Shown: in pieces, positions 20,063-27,609 of the stretch
How the letters are laid out: each line of letters begins with the position of its first letter
Numbering within the stretch: position 1 is the stretch's first letter
Origin: Aureimonas glaciei
Lineage (GTDB): Bacteria; Pseudomonadota; Alphaproteobacteria; Rhizobiales; Rhizobiaceae
NCBI RefSeq assembly: GCF_014643375.1
Contig: NZ_BMJJ01000001.1
Location: forward strand, 186,001-250,000
Length of the DNA stretch: 64,000 nucleotides
Reading direction: 5' to 3'
The notes under the pieces: model-generated
Seen by the model: only the letters and a program-made list of their open reading frames with translations
The model's database searches: none
What the model was told of the DNA's origin: nothing
Translations under genes and position numbers: made by a program

Positions 20063-21142
20063 TCATCCCGCCTCGGACACGCTTATGCGGACGTTATCCC
20101 GAGTGTCCGCCTTCGCCGCCATCCGCCGCGCCGCTTCCTCCCCCGCAAAGTGACACGCCCCGCGATGGCCGGGCGAGACCTCGACCAGCGGCGGCGGGAC
20201 TTCGGCGCAGACGGCCTCGGCGATGGGACACCGCGTGCGGAAGGCGCAGCCGGAGGGCGGGTTGATCGGCGAGGGCGGGTCGCCGAGGAGGACGGTGCGG
20301 CCGCGCGCTCGGGCAATCGCCGGGTCCGGCACGGGTGCGGCGGAGAGCAGCGCGCGCGCATAGGGGTGCGCCGGATTCTCGAACACATCGGCGCGGCTGC
20401 CGATCTCGACCACGCGGCCGAGATAGAGGACGAGGATCCGGTCCGAGATCAGGCGGACGACGGAGAGATCGTGGCTGATGAAGAGCAGGCTCAGTCCATG
20501 CTTCTTCTGCAGGCCCTTCAGAAGATTGATGATCTGCGCCTGGATCGACACGTCGAGGGCCGAGACCGGCTCGTCGCAGACGATCAGTTTCGGTTCCGTA
20601 ATGATCGCGCGCGCAATGCCGATCCGCTGCGCCTGCCCGCCCGAGAACTCGTGCGGATAGCGCCGGATCATCTCCGGCGCGAGACCGACCTCGTCCATGA
20701 CGGCTTCGACCCGCTTGTTCCGGGCCTGGCGCGTGAGGCCGGGCTCGGCCACCTCCAGCGGTTCTGCGATGATGTCGCCGACGGTCATGCGCGGGTCGAG
20801 CGAGGCGATCGGGTCCTGGAAAATGATCGACAGCTCCTTTCGCGCCTTGCGCATGTCTTCGGCCGACAGCGTCGTCAGGCTGCGGCCCTGCCAGACGACG
20901 CGGCCGGCGGTCGGCTCGACGAGGCGCAGGATCGAGCGACCGAGGGTCGACTTGCCGCAACCGGACTCGCCGACGATGCCGAGCGTTTCGCCGTCCCCGA
21001 GCGTGAAGGAAACGTCGTTCACCGCCTTCAGCGTCGCGGCGCGGCCGAAGAAGCTGCGGCTGCGGAGGGTGAATTCCGTCGACAGGTTTTCCACGCTGAG
21101 AATGGGGGCCGCCTGTTTCACGTGAATCTCGGCCGTGCTCAT
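20063..21142 (-). CDS. oppF: Oligopeptide/dipeptide ABC transporter ATP-binding protein (OppF/DppF type)
   Basis: A 359-residue ATPase energising peptide import. Walker A GESGCGKST, signature FSGGQAQRIGIARA, Walker B LIVCDEPVSALD and switch His in FISHDLSVV are intact. The C-terminal oligopeptide-type extension carries Cys residues (GCAFRTRCPIAEAVC) as in family members that hold a 4Fe-4S cluster. Last gene of the operon, overlapping oppD by four bases (ATGA). Confidence 0.92.
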   Translation of the reverse strand: MSTAEIHVKQAAPILSVENLSTEFTLRSRSFFGRAATLKAVNDVSFTLGDGETLGIVGESGCGKSTLGRSILRLVEPTAGRVVWQGRSLTTLSAEDMRKARKELSIIFQDPIASLDPRMTVGDIIAEPLEVAEPGLTRQARNKRVEAVMDEVGLAPEMIRRYPHEFSGGQAQRIGIARAIITEPKLIVCDEPVSALDVSIQAQIINLLKGLQKKHGLSLLFISHDLSVVRLISDRILVLYLGRVVEIGSRADVFENPAHPYARALLSAAPVPDPAIARARGRTVLLGDPPSPINPPSGCAFRTRCPIAEAVCAEVPPPLVEVSPGHRGACHFAGEEAARRMAAKADTRDNVRISVSEAG

Positions 21143-22194
21143 GCGGGTCTCCCATCGCCAGGCATCGTGTCGGGAAAACGTTGCGTGGCCGAATCGAGTC
21201 CTGCGTCGTAAACCGAGAGCTGCGGAGCGTCGGAAAAGGGGTGCCAGCAGGCCGCCCGTCGATCACCGCCCACGGGGGCGAGCGGCGGCCGCTCGGCGAC
21301 GCAGCGTTCGGTGGCGTGGCGGCATCGCGGGTGGAAGGCGCAGCCGGTGGGCAGGTTCATCAGGTTCGGCGGGCGGCCGGGAATGGGGTCGACGCCGGCG
21401 ATGTCGCGGTCGGCGCGCGGGATGGAGCGCAGGAGCGCCGCGGCATAGGGATGCGCCGGCGACGCGAAGAGGTCGTCGACGCCGGCCTCCTCGACGACGC
21501 GGCCGGCATACATCACCGCCACGCGGGTCGCGATGCCGGCGACGACGCCGAGATCGTGGGTGATGAGCACCAGCGCGGTGCCAAAATCGGCTGTGAGGTC
21601 GCGGAAGAGATCGAGGATCTGCGCCTGGATGGTGACGTCGAGCGCCGTCGTCGGCTCGTCCGCGACGATCAGTTTCGGCCGGCAGATCAGCGCCATGGCG
21701 ATGACGACGCGCTGGCGCATGCCGCCGGAGAGCTCGTGCGGATACTGGTTGAAGCGCCGCTCCGCCTCGGGAATGCCGACCGTCCTCAGCATGGCCAGCG
21801 CCTCGGCCTCGGCCGCGCGGCGCGACAGGCCCTTGTGCACCTCCAGCGCCTCGGAGAGCTGGCGCTTGATCTTCATCGCCGGGTTCAGCGCCGTCATCGG
21901 GTCCTGAAAGACCATGGCCATGTCGCGGCCGCGAATCTTGTCGAGGTCCCGGGATTTCATCGCCAGAAGGTCCTCGCCCGCCATCAGCGCCTGCCCCTCC
22001 GTGCGGCCGTTGCGCGCCAGCAGGCCGAAGACGCCGTTGAAAGTCTGGCTCTTGCCCGAGCCGGATTCGCCGACGATCGCCAGCGTCTCGCCCGGCATGA
22101 CGGCAAGGTCGAGATCGGAGACCGCCTGCACCTCGCCGTCGGGCGTGGAGAAGCGGATGGAGTAGTTTTGCAGCTGCAGGAGGGGGGCGGTCAT
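21139..22194 (-). CDS. oppD: Oligopeptide/dipeptide ABC transporter ATP-binding protein (OppD/DppD type)
   Basis: A 351-residue partner ATPase. Walker A GESGSGKS, signature LSGGMRQRVVIAMA, Walker B LIVADEPTTALD and LITHDLGVVAG are intact. The C-terminal extension GCAFHPRCRHATERC matches the family's cluster region. It is separated from oppC by 250 bases that contain an inverted-repeat element, so oppDF expression may be reduced relative to oppABC or use an extra promoter. Confidence 0.92.
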   Translation of the reverse strand: MTAPLLQLQNYSIRFSTPDGEVQAVSDLDLAVMPGETLAIVGESGSGKSQTFNGVFGLLARNGRTEGQALMAGEDLLAMKSRDLDKIRGRDMAMVFQDPMTALNPAMKIKRQLSEALEVHKGLSRRAAEAEALAMLRTVGIPEAERRFNQYPHELSGGMRQRVVIAMALICRPKLIVADEPTTALDVTIQAQILDLFRDLTADFGTALVLITHDLGVVAGIATRVAVMYAGRVVEEAGVDDLFASPAHPYAAALLRSIPRADRDIAGVDPIPGRPPNLMNLPTGCAFHPRCRHATERCVAERPPLAPVGGDRRAACWHPFSDAPQLSVYDAGLDSATQRFPDTMPGDGRPA

Positions 22195-22264
22195 GCCGGG
22201 CGCTCCGCTTGACGAACCGGCACGGCCGGCTTCGTTTCAGAACGCGATGCCCACTCCCCCGCTT

Positions 22265-22395
22265 CGTCATCCCGGCCTTGAGCCGGGATCCATGCCGAGG
22301 CGGCGTCGCTGCCCAATCGGGTCAGGATGCCTGTCGACCGTCCTCGAACCCGTTCAACGATTTGGAATGGATCCCGGGTCAAGCCTGGGATGACG
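22265..22395. repeat. Long inverted-repeat element, copy 2, inside the opp operon
   Basis: The left arm (22265-22292) is identical to copy 1. The right arm (22368-22395) has a few changes (CCGGGTCAAGCCTGGGATG). It lies between oppD and oppC, in the middle of the operon. Confidence 0.88.
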
Positions 22396-22444
22396 AACGT
22401 CATATCTTCGCGCCTGTCATTCCTTGCGTCCGAAAACATCATCA

Positions 22445-23365
22445 TCACCGGTCCTTCGGGTCGAAAGCGTCGCGCAGGCCGTCGCCGACGAAGGCGAAGG
22501 CGAGGAGCAGCGAGACGAGGACGAGGCCAGGGAAGCCGAGCAGCCAGGGCATGGTCTCCATGGTGTCGGCGCCTTCCGAGATCAGCGTGCCGAGCGAGGT
22601 CAGCGGTTCCTGCACGCCGAAGCCGAGATAGGAGAGAAAGCTCTCGGTGACGATGATTTCCGGCACGGTGAGCGTGGCGAAGATCACCACCGGGCCGATG
22701 AGGTTCGGCACGATGTGGCGGCGGATGATGGTGAAGGTCGAAACGCCCGCCGCCCGCGCTGCCTCGATGAACTCGCGCTCTTTCAGGGACAGCGTCTGGC
22801 CGCGCACGATGCGCGCCATGGTCAGCCATTCCAACAGGCCGATGGCGGCGAAGAGGAGGTAGACGTTGCGGCCGAACATCACCATCAGGAGGATGACGAA
22901 GAGGATGTACGGAAGGGCGTACATGACGTCGACGAAGCGCATCATCGCCTGGTCGATGCGCCCGCCGAGAAAGCCCGACACCGCGCCGTAGAGGACGCCG
23001 ACGACGACTGAGACGAGGGTGGCGATAAGGGCGACGAGCAGCGAGACGCGGGTGCCGTAGAGGGTGCGGGCGAGGAGGTCGCGGCCGTTCTGGTCGGTGC
23101 CGAAATAGTGGCCCGAGGCCCAGGACGGCGGCTCGCGGAAGGCGGCCCAGTCCGGTGTCTCATAGTCGAAGGGGAGGAACCACGGACCGGCGATGGCGGC
23201 GAGGATGATGGAGACGAGCACGACCAGCGAGACCATGGCGGCCTTGTTGGCGAAGAGCCGGCGCATGGCGTCCCGTGTCAGCGAGCGCGGCTTACCGTGC
23301 ATGGCCTCGGCCTGGATCGTGGCAAAAGGTTCGAGCGCCGCGCGCTTGTCGGTGAAGAGGGTCAT
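22445..23365 (-). CDS. oppC: Peptide ABC transporter permease (OppC type)
   Basis: A 306-residue inner-membrane permease. The soluble N-terminus is followed by a first helix (~40-62) and then the BPD_transp_1 domain with five helices. FGTDQNGRDLLARTLYGTR and the coupling-loop motif EREFIEAARAAGVSTFTIIRRHIVPN identify OppC/DppC. The ATG at 23365 overlaps the oppB stop (ATGA). Confidence 0.92.
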   Translation of the reverse strand: MTLFTDKRAALEPFATIQAEAMHGKPRSLTRDAMRRLFANKAAMVSLVVLVSIILAAIAGPWFLPFDYETPDWAAFREPPSWASGHYFGTDQNGRDLLARTLYGTRVSLLVALIATLVSVVVGVLYGAVSGFLGGRIDQAMMRFVDVMYALPYILFVILLMVMFGRNVYLLFAAIGLLEWLTMARIVRGQTLSLKEREFIEAARAAGVSTFTIIRRHIVPNLIGPVVIFATLTVPEIIVTESFLSYLGFGVQEPLTSLGTLISEGADTMETMPWLLGFPGLVLVSLLLAFAFVGDGLRDAFDPKDR

Positions 23366-24285
23366 CGCGTCCGCACCTTCGGATCGAGCCAGGCATAGGC
23401 GAGATCGACGAGGAGATTCAGGACGACGATCAGGATCATGTAGAAAACCACGGTGCCGAGCACCATGCCGTAATCCCGGTTCAGCGCCGCCTGGATGAAA
23501 TACCGCCCGATGCCGGGGATGCCAAAGATCTGCTCGACAACGATGGAGCCGGTGAGGAGATAGCCGGCGGCGGGCCCGAGATAGGAGACGACCGGCGTCA
23601 GCGCTGGGCGCAGCGCGTGGCCGAGCACCATGCGCCTCGCACCGATGCCCTTGGCGCGGGCGGTGCGGATGAAGTTGGCGTTGAGCACCTCGATCATCGA
23701 GCCGCGCATCAGCCGCGAAATGCGCGCGGCATGCGGCAGCGCCAGCACCACCATCGGCAGCACGAGAAAGCGCGGCGAGCCATCGCCCCAGCCGCCGACC
23801 GGCAGCCAGTCGAGCTTCAGCCCGAAGACCAGCTGCAGCACCGGCGCGACGAGAAAATTCGGCACCACGAGGCCGATCATGATCACTCCGGCGATGACAT
23901 AGTCCGGCGCCTTGTTCTGGTAGAGCGCGCCGTAGATGCCGGCGGCCAGACCCACGACGATGGCGAGCAGAAAGGCGCCGCCGCCCAGAATCAGCGTGTA
24001 GGGCAGGCCGATCATGATCTGCTGCGACACCGAAAAATCGTCCGACGTGAAGGACGGCCCGAGATCGCCCTGCACGAGCCCGCCGAGATAGCTGAAATAT
24101 TGCGCCAGCAACGGCTGGTCGAGGTGATAGTGCGCCCTCAGATTCTCCAGAATCTGCGGCGGCAGCGCCCGCTCCATGTCGAACGGCCCGCCGGGCGCGA
24201 GCCGCAGGATGAAGAAACAGGCGGTCACCGCGATCAGGACGACGGGGATGGCCGTCAGGAGGCGGTGGAAGGCGAAACGCAGCAT
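23362..24285 (-). CDS. oppB: Peptide ABC transporter permease (OppB type)
   Basis: A 307-residue permease with an N-terminal helix (FHRLLTAIPVVLIAVTACFF) and LAPGGPF just after it, as in OppB/DppB. The coupling loop is NANFIRTARAKGIGARRMVLGHALR, and the C-terminal part includes GSIVVEQIFGIPGIGRYF. AGGAG lies ten bases before the ATG at 24285. It is separated from oppA by about 200 bases holding a palindromic repeat, which may stabilise the oppA message. Confidence 0.92.
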   Translation of the reverse strand: MLRFAFHRLLTAIPVVLIAVTACFFILRLAPGGPFDMERALPPQILENLRAHYHLDQPLLAQYFSYLGGLVQGDLGPSFTSDDFSVSQQIMIGLPYTLILGGGAFLLAIVVGLAAGIYGALYQNKAPDYVIAGVIMIGLVVPNFLVAPVLQLVFGLKLDWLPVGGWGDGSPRFLVLPMVVLALPHAARISRLMRGSMIEVLNANFIRTARAKGIGARRMVLGHALRPALTPVVSYLGPAAGYLLTGSIVVEQIFGIPGIGRYFIQAALNRDYGMVLGTVVFYMILIVVLNLLVDLAYAWLDPKVRTR

Positions 24286-24327
24286 GCGCGCGCGACTCCT
24301 GGTGGGACGGAGACGAAGGGAGTGCCA

Positions 24328-24479
24328 TTCCTCGCCCCAAAGGGGAGAGGGTGGATGCGAGCGAGAGCGAGCAGCCGGGAGAGGGGGCGACGGTGGAGGA
24401 CTACCCGCCGCTGGTCGACGGCGCTTAGCGCCGCCCCTCATCCCGCTGCCGCGACCTTCTCGCCGTCGGGGAGAAGAAG
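24328..24479. repeat. Dispersed palindromic repeat (REP-like), copy 2
   Basis: Between oppA and oppB. The left hairpin (CTCGCCCC..GGGGAGAG) is diverged. The right half CCCCTCATCCCGCTGCCGCG with a CTTCTCGCCG..GGGGAGAAG hairpin is well kept. It is the same layout as at 7162-7310. Confidence 0.8.
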
Positions 24480-24488
24480 CAGCTTTGC

Positions 24489-26084
24489 CTACTCCGCCTT
24501 GGTCAGCCAGCGCGTGCGGTGGATGTCGAAGGCGTTGTCCTCGTAGCCGGTGATTTTCGGCGAGACGACGCTGCGCGAGGCGTAGAAGTAGATCGGGATC
24601 GCGGCCGTATCGTCCATGGCGAGTTTCTCGGCCTGCTTCAGCAGCTTTGCCCGCGCGGCCATGTCGGTATCGGCATTGGCATCGGTGAGGAGCTTGTCGA
24701 ATTCGGCGTTCGACCACTGGCCGTAGTTCATCTCGACCCCGCCCTTCAGCAGGTTCAGGAAATTGTCGGGATCGTTGTAGTCGGCGAGCCAGCCGGCGCG
24801 GGCGACCTCGAAGGAGCCCTGGCGTAGGTCCGCATAGTGGACCTTCACCTCGGTGTTGACGAGATCGACATCGACGCCGAGCGGCTTCCACATCGAGGCG
24901 ATGGCGACGGCGACGCGCTTGTGGTTGTCGTCGGTGTTGTAGCGCAGCGTGACCTTCAGCGGCTTGTCCGGGCCGTAGCCGGCCTCCGTCAGCATGGCCT
25001 TGGCCTTTTCCAGCTTCTCGCCATAGGGCAGGTCGGCCCAGGCGACCTTCACTTCGGGGCCATCGTAATTGGCCATGCCCGGCGGCACCCAGCCATAGGC
25101 CGGCAGCTCGCCGGTGCCCAGAATCTTCGGGCCGATCACCTCGCGGTTGATCGCCATCGACAGCGCTTCGCGCACCTTGGCGTTGTCGAAGGGCGGCTTC
25201 GACGAGTTGACGACGTAGTAGTAGAGGCCGGCGAAGGGGGCGACATGCGCCTGGCCCGGCATGTTCTCCTGCAGCCACTGGTACTGGTCGGTCGGGAAGG
25301 ACGTGACGACGTCGAACTCGCCGGCGCGGTAGCGGCGCAGCGCGGCGGCGTTGTCCTCGAGCGTGAAGAATTTGACGCTGTCGATCTTCAGCGTCGCGGC
25401 GTCGTGCCACTGGTCGTTCTTCTCGGTCAGCACGTGGCTGCCCGGCACCCACTCGACCGGCTTGTAAGGGCCGTTGGTGACGATGTTGCCGACCTGCACC
25501 CAGGCGTCGCCCTTTTCCTTGATCAGGTGCTCGGGCAGGGGATAGGCGGTGTAGTGGGTGAGGGCGCCGAGGAAATAAGCGGTCGGGCGCTCGAGCGTGA
25601 TCTCCAGCGTCTTGTCGTCGATCGCCTTGACGCCGAGCTGATCCAGATCGGTGATCTTGCCGGTGTTGATCCCCTCGGCATTCTTGATCGGATACTGCAG
25701 ATAGGCGTATTCGGCGGCGTTCTTCGGATCCATCAGGCGCTTGAACGAAAAGACGAAATCGCCCGCCGTCACGGGCTTTCCGTCGGACCATTTGGCATCG
25801 GCGCGGATCTTGAAGGTGTAGACCGTCTTGTCGTCGGAGAGCGTGTAGCTTTCCGCGGCGCCGGGGATCGGCTCGGCCTTGGCATCCTCCGTCATCAGCC
25901 CCTCGAAGATGTCGCCCGAGACCCGGTTCTCCCAGTCGCCCGACAGCTTCTGCGGATCGAGCGAGGTGACGTCGCCGCCATTGTGGAGATTGAGCTGGGC
26001 CGCTTGCGCCGGCGTCAGGCCGAGAAGCGCCGCCAGCGCCAGGGCGCCGGTCGTGAGGCTCGTGGATCGGGAGAAAAACGTCAT
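24489..26084 (-). CDS. oppA: Oligopeptide ABC transporter periplasmic binding protein (OppA type)
   Basis: A 531-residue SBP_bac_5 protein. The signal peptide ends near AQAAQL (residues ~27-30). The mature part shows DPQKLSGDWENRVSGDIFEGLM, GAAESYTLSDDKTVYTFKIRADAKWSDG and GAYGWVPPGM-like segments typical of OppA/MppA. It is the first gene of oppABCDF. GAGAG precedes the ATG. Peptide length preference cannot be read from sequence. Confidence 0.93.
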   Translation of the reverse strand: MTFFSRSTSLTTGALALAALLGLTPAQAAQLNLHNGGDVTSLDPQKLSGDWENRVSGDIFEGLMTEDAKAEPIPGAAESYTLSDDKTVYTFKIRADAKWSDGKPVTAGDFVFSFKRLMDPKNAAEYAYLQYPIKNAEGINTGKITDLDQLGVKAIDDKTLEITLERPTAYFLGALTHYTAYPLPEHLIKEKGDAWVQVGNIVTNGPYKPVEWVPGSHVLTEKNDQWHDAATLKIDSVKFFTLEDNAAALRRYRAGEFDVVTSFPTDQYQWLQENMPGQAHVAPFAGLYYYVVNSSKPPFDNAKVREALSMAINREVIGPKILGTGELPAYGWVPPGMANYDGPEVKVAWADLPYGEKLEKAKAMLTEAGYGPDKPLKVTLRYNTDDNHKRVAVAIASMWKPLGVDVDLVNTEVKVHYADLRQGSFEVARAGWLADYNDPDNFLNLLKGGVEMNYGQWSNAEFDKLLTDANADTDMAARAKLLKQAEKLAMDDTAAIPIYFYASRSVVSPKITGYEDNAFDIHRTRWLTKAE

Positions 26085-26428
26085 CGCGGCTCTCGCTCGT
26101 TGCGTTGATCGGAGTCATGCGGGGGTGACGTAAACGTCACCGAAGCGGTCATCAATCACGCCGGCGCCGCGCTTGTAAACCGCCGGAAGATGGAATTGTG
26201 GGCAAAACCGCGGGCTGTCGAACATCACGGCAGAGTGAGAATCCGCCGGTATAATCAGAGACTTTCAAGGAGTCAGTGAAGCCTTCGGCGGAGCGCGGAT
26301 CCCACCGTCTCGGGCTAGTCAGGGCCCGGCATCGAAGGGGAGGGGCGGAAGCTTGCGTCGGATGGAGTGTCGCCGACCGGCCCGACCACCCTATCTCACC
26401 AATCCTCCGCAGCAGCAGAAAGCCGGTC
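26085..26428. other. Divergent intergenic region oppA / FMN reductase
   Basis: No gene seen. The one clear signal is the 18-bp palindrome listed separately at 26124-26141. No convincing -35/-10 pair was identified on either strand. Confidence 0.5.
26124..26141. promoter_or_regulatory. Perfect palindrome upstream of oppA, candidate operator
   Basis: GGTGACGTAAACGTCACC: 8-bp arms with a two-base AA spacer, 39 bases upstream of the oppA start. A dyad of this size and place usually binds a dimeric regulator. The regulator is unknown; no regulator gene adjoins it. Confidence 0.55.
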
Positions 26429-26992
26429 ATGGCCCTCACCCTCAACGTCGTCACCACTTCCACGCGCCCGGGCCGCAAGGGGCCAATCATCGCCGACTGG
26501 TTCACCGGCTTCGCCCGCGAGCATGGCGGCTTCAACGTGGTGGCGGTGGACCTGAAAGAAATTGGGCTGCCGCTCTTCGACGAGCCGGAGCACCCGGCCA
26601 AGCAGCAGTATCAGCACGACCACACCAAGCGCTGGGCGGCGCTGACGGCGACGGCCGACGCCTTCGTCTTCGTGCTGCCGGAATACAACTACTGCCCGCC
26701 GCCGAGCTTCTATAACGCCATCGACTATCTCAGCCGCGAATGGAACTACAAGCCGGTCGGCTTTGCCTCCTATGGCGGCGTCTCCGGCGGCATGCGGGCG
26801 GTGCAGGAGGCTAAGCTGCTGATGACCACGGTGAAGGCCATGCCCATCCCGGAAAGCCTCGTCGTACAGAGTTTCACCCAACACATCTCCGACCAGGGCT
26901 TTTCGCCGGAGGCCTTTCACCTTTCCTCCGCCACGGCCATGCTGAACGAACTTCAGAAATGGGCCGGTGCGTTGAAACCGTTGCGTTCCTAG
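26429..26992 (+). CDS. NAD(P)H-dependent FMN reductase family protein
   Basis: A 187-residue flavodoxin-fold protein (PF03358). The phosphate loop STRPGRKGPIIADWF is at residues ~9-23, and VLPEYNYCPPPSFYNAIDYL (~75-95) followed by SYGGVSGGMRAVQ gives the flavin ring contacts. It reduces FMN, quinones or azo dyes in the cytosol. The ATG at 26429 is chosen to match the family N-terminus; the longer frame from 26276 has no homology-like content. The ribosome site is weak. Confidence 0.88.
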   Translation: MALTLNVVTTSTRPGRKGPIIADWFTGFAREHGGFNVVAVDLKEIGLPLFDEPEHPAKQQYQHDHTKRWAALTATADAFVFVLPEYNYCPPPSFYNAIDYLSREWNYKPVGFASYGGVSGGMRAVQEAKLLMTTVKAMPIPESLVVQSFTQHISDQGFSPEAFHLSSATAMLNELQKWAGALKPLRS

Positions 26993-27222
26993 GGGTCGGG
27001 GTTCGCCGAGCGGCTCGTCGCCATGAAAAAGTTCTTTTGATCAAAGTCTTAAGCAGATCTCTACGCAGCTCTTTACGACGAGGCGGCTTGTTTCGCGCTG
27101 GATATAGTGCCGGCCGTTTTCCGGGCATTTAAGATTTTCAGGCCGGAACCTTTCGCGCACGGCATTGTTACCACACCGACTCAGCCGGCGCCGCCGGCTC
27201 TGCCTAGAAGAGGATTGACACC

Positions 27223-27504
27223 ATGACCCATACCCCTCCCCCGCCGCGCCAGGGCGGAAGCCTCAATGCCGTTTGGTTCATTCTGGGCGGATTGGTGATC
27301 CTGGCGGTCCTGTATTTCGCCTTCTTCGCCGGTGGCCCCGCCGAGACGCCGACTGCAGGCGACACGAACAACACGACGATCGAAGCGCCCGCCACGCCGG
27401 CGCCTTCCGCCGAGCCTGCGCCGACCCCGGCTGAGCCCGCCCCGACCCCGGTCGAGCCGGCCCCGGCTGAGCCGACGCCTGCGACCCCGGCCCCGGCCAA
27501 CTAA
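27223..27504 (+). CDS. Small membrane-anchored Pro/Ala-rich protein
   Basis: A 93-residue protein of unknown function. The first 15 residues are polar (four Pro in a row); one transmembrane helix follows (residues ~16-37, VWFILGGLVILAVLYFAFFA). The tail of about 50 residues is a low-complexity repeat of (A/V)EPAPTP units ending in Asn, which should be extended and periplasmic. GAGGA lies upstream of the ATG. Acidic Pro-Ala tails of this kind often span the periplasm or bind peptidoglycan, but no partner is evident. Confidence 0.75.
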   Translation: MTHTPPPPRQGGSLNAVWFILGGLVILAVLYFAFFAGGPAETPTAGDTNNTTIEAPATPAPSAEPAPTPAEPAPTPVEPAPAEPTPATPAPAN

Positions 27505-27538
27505 GAGCCTCGGCTTTTCGACTGTCGACACTGATGAA

Positions 27539-27563
27539 GCCGCCGGAGAGATCCGGCGGCTTT
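27539..27563 (+). terminator. Hairpin terminator after the Pro-rich protein gene
   Basis: A 9-bp perfect stem (27539-27547 with 27552-27560), GAGA loop, then three T. It is placed between the convergent Pro-rich protein and acetyltransferase genes and may serve the plus strand. Confidence 0.65.
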
Positions 27564-27609
27564 GTCGTGCGTGGCGTCGGCCCACCTCGGGGGCGGGCAA
27601 ACGGCGCGG

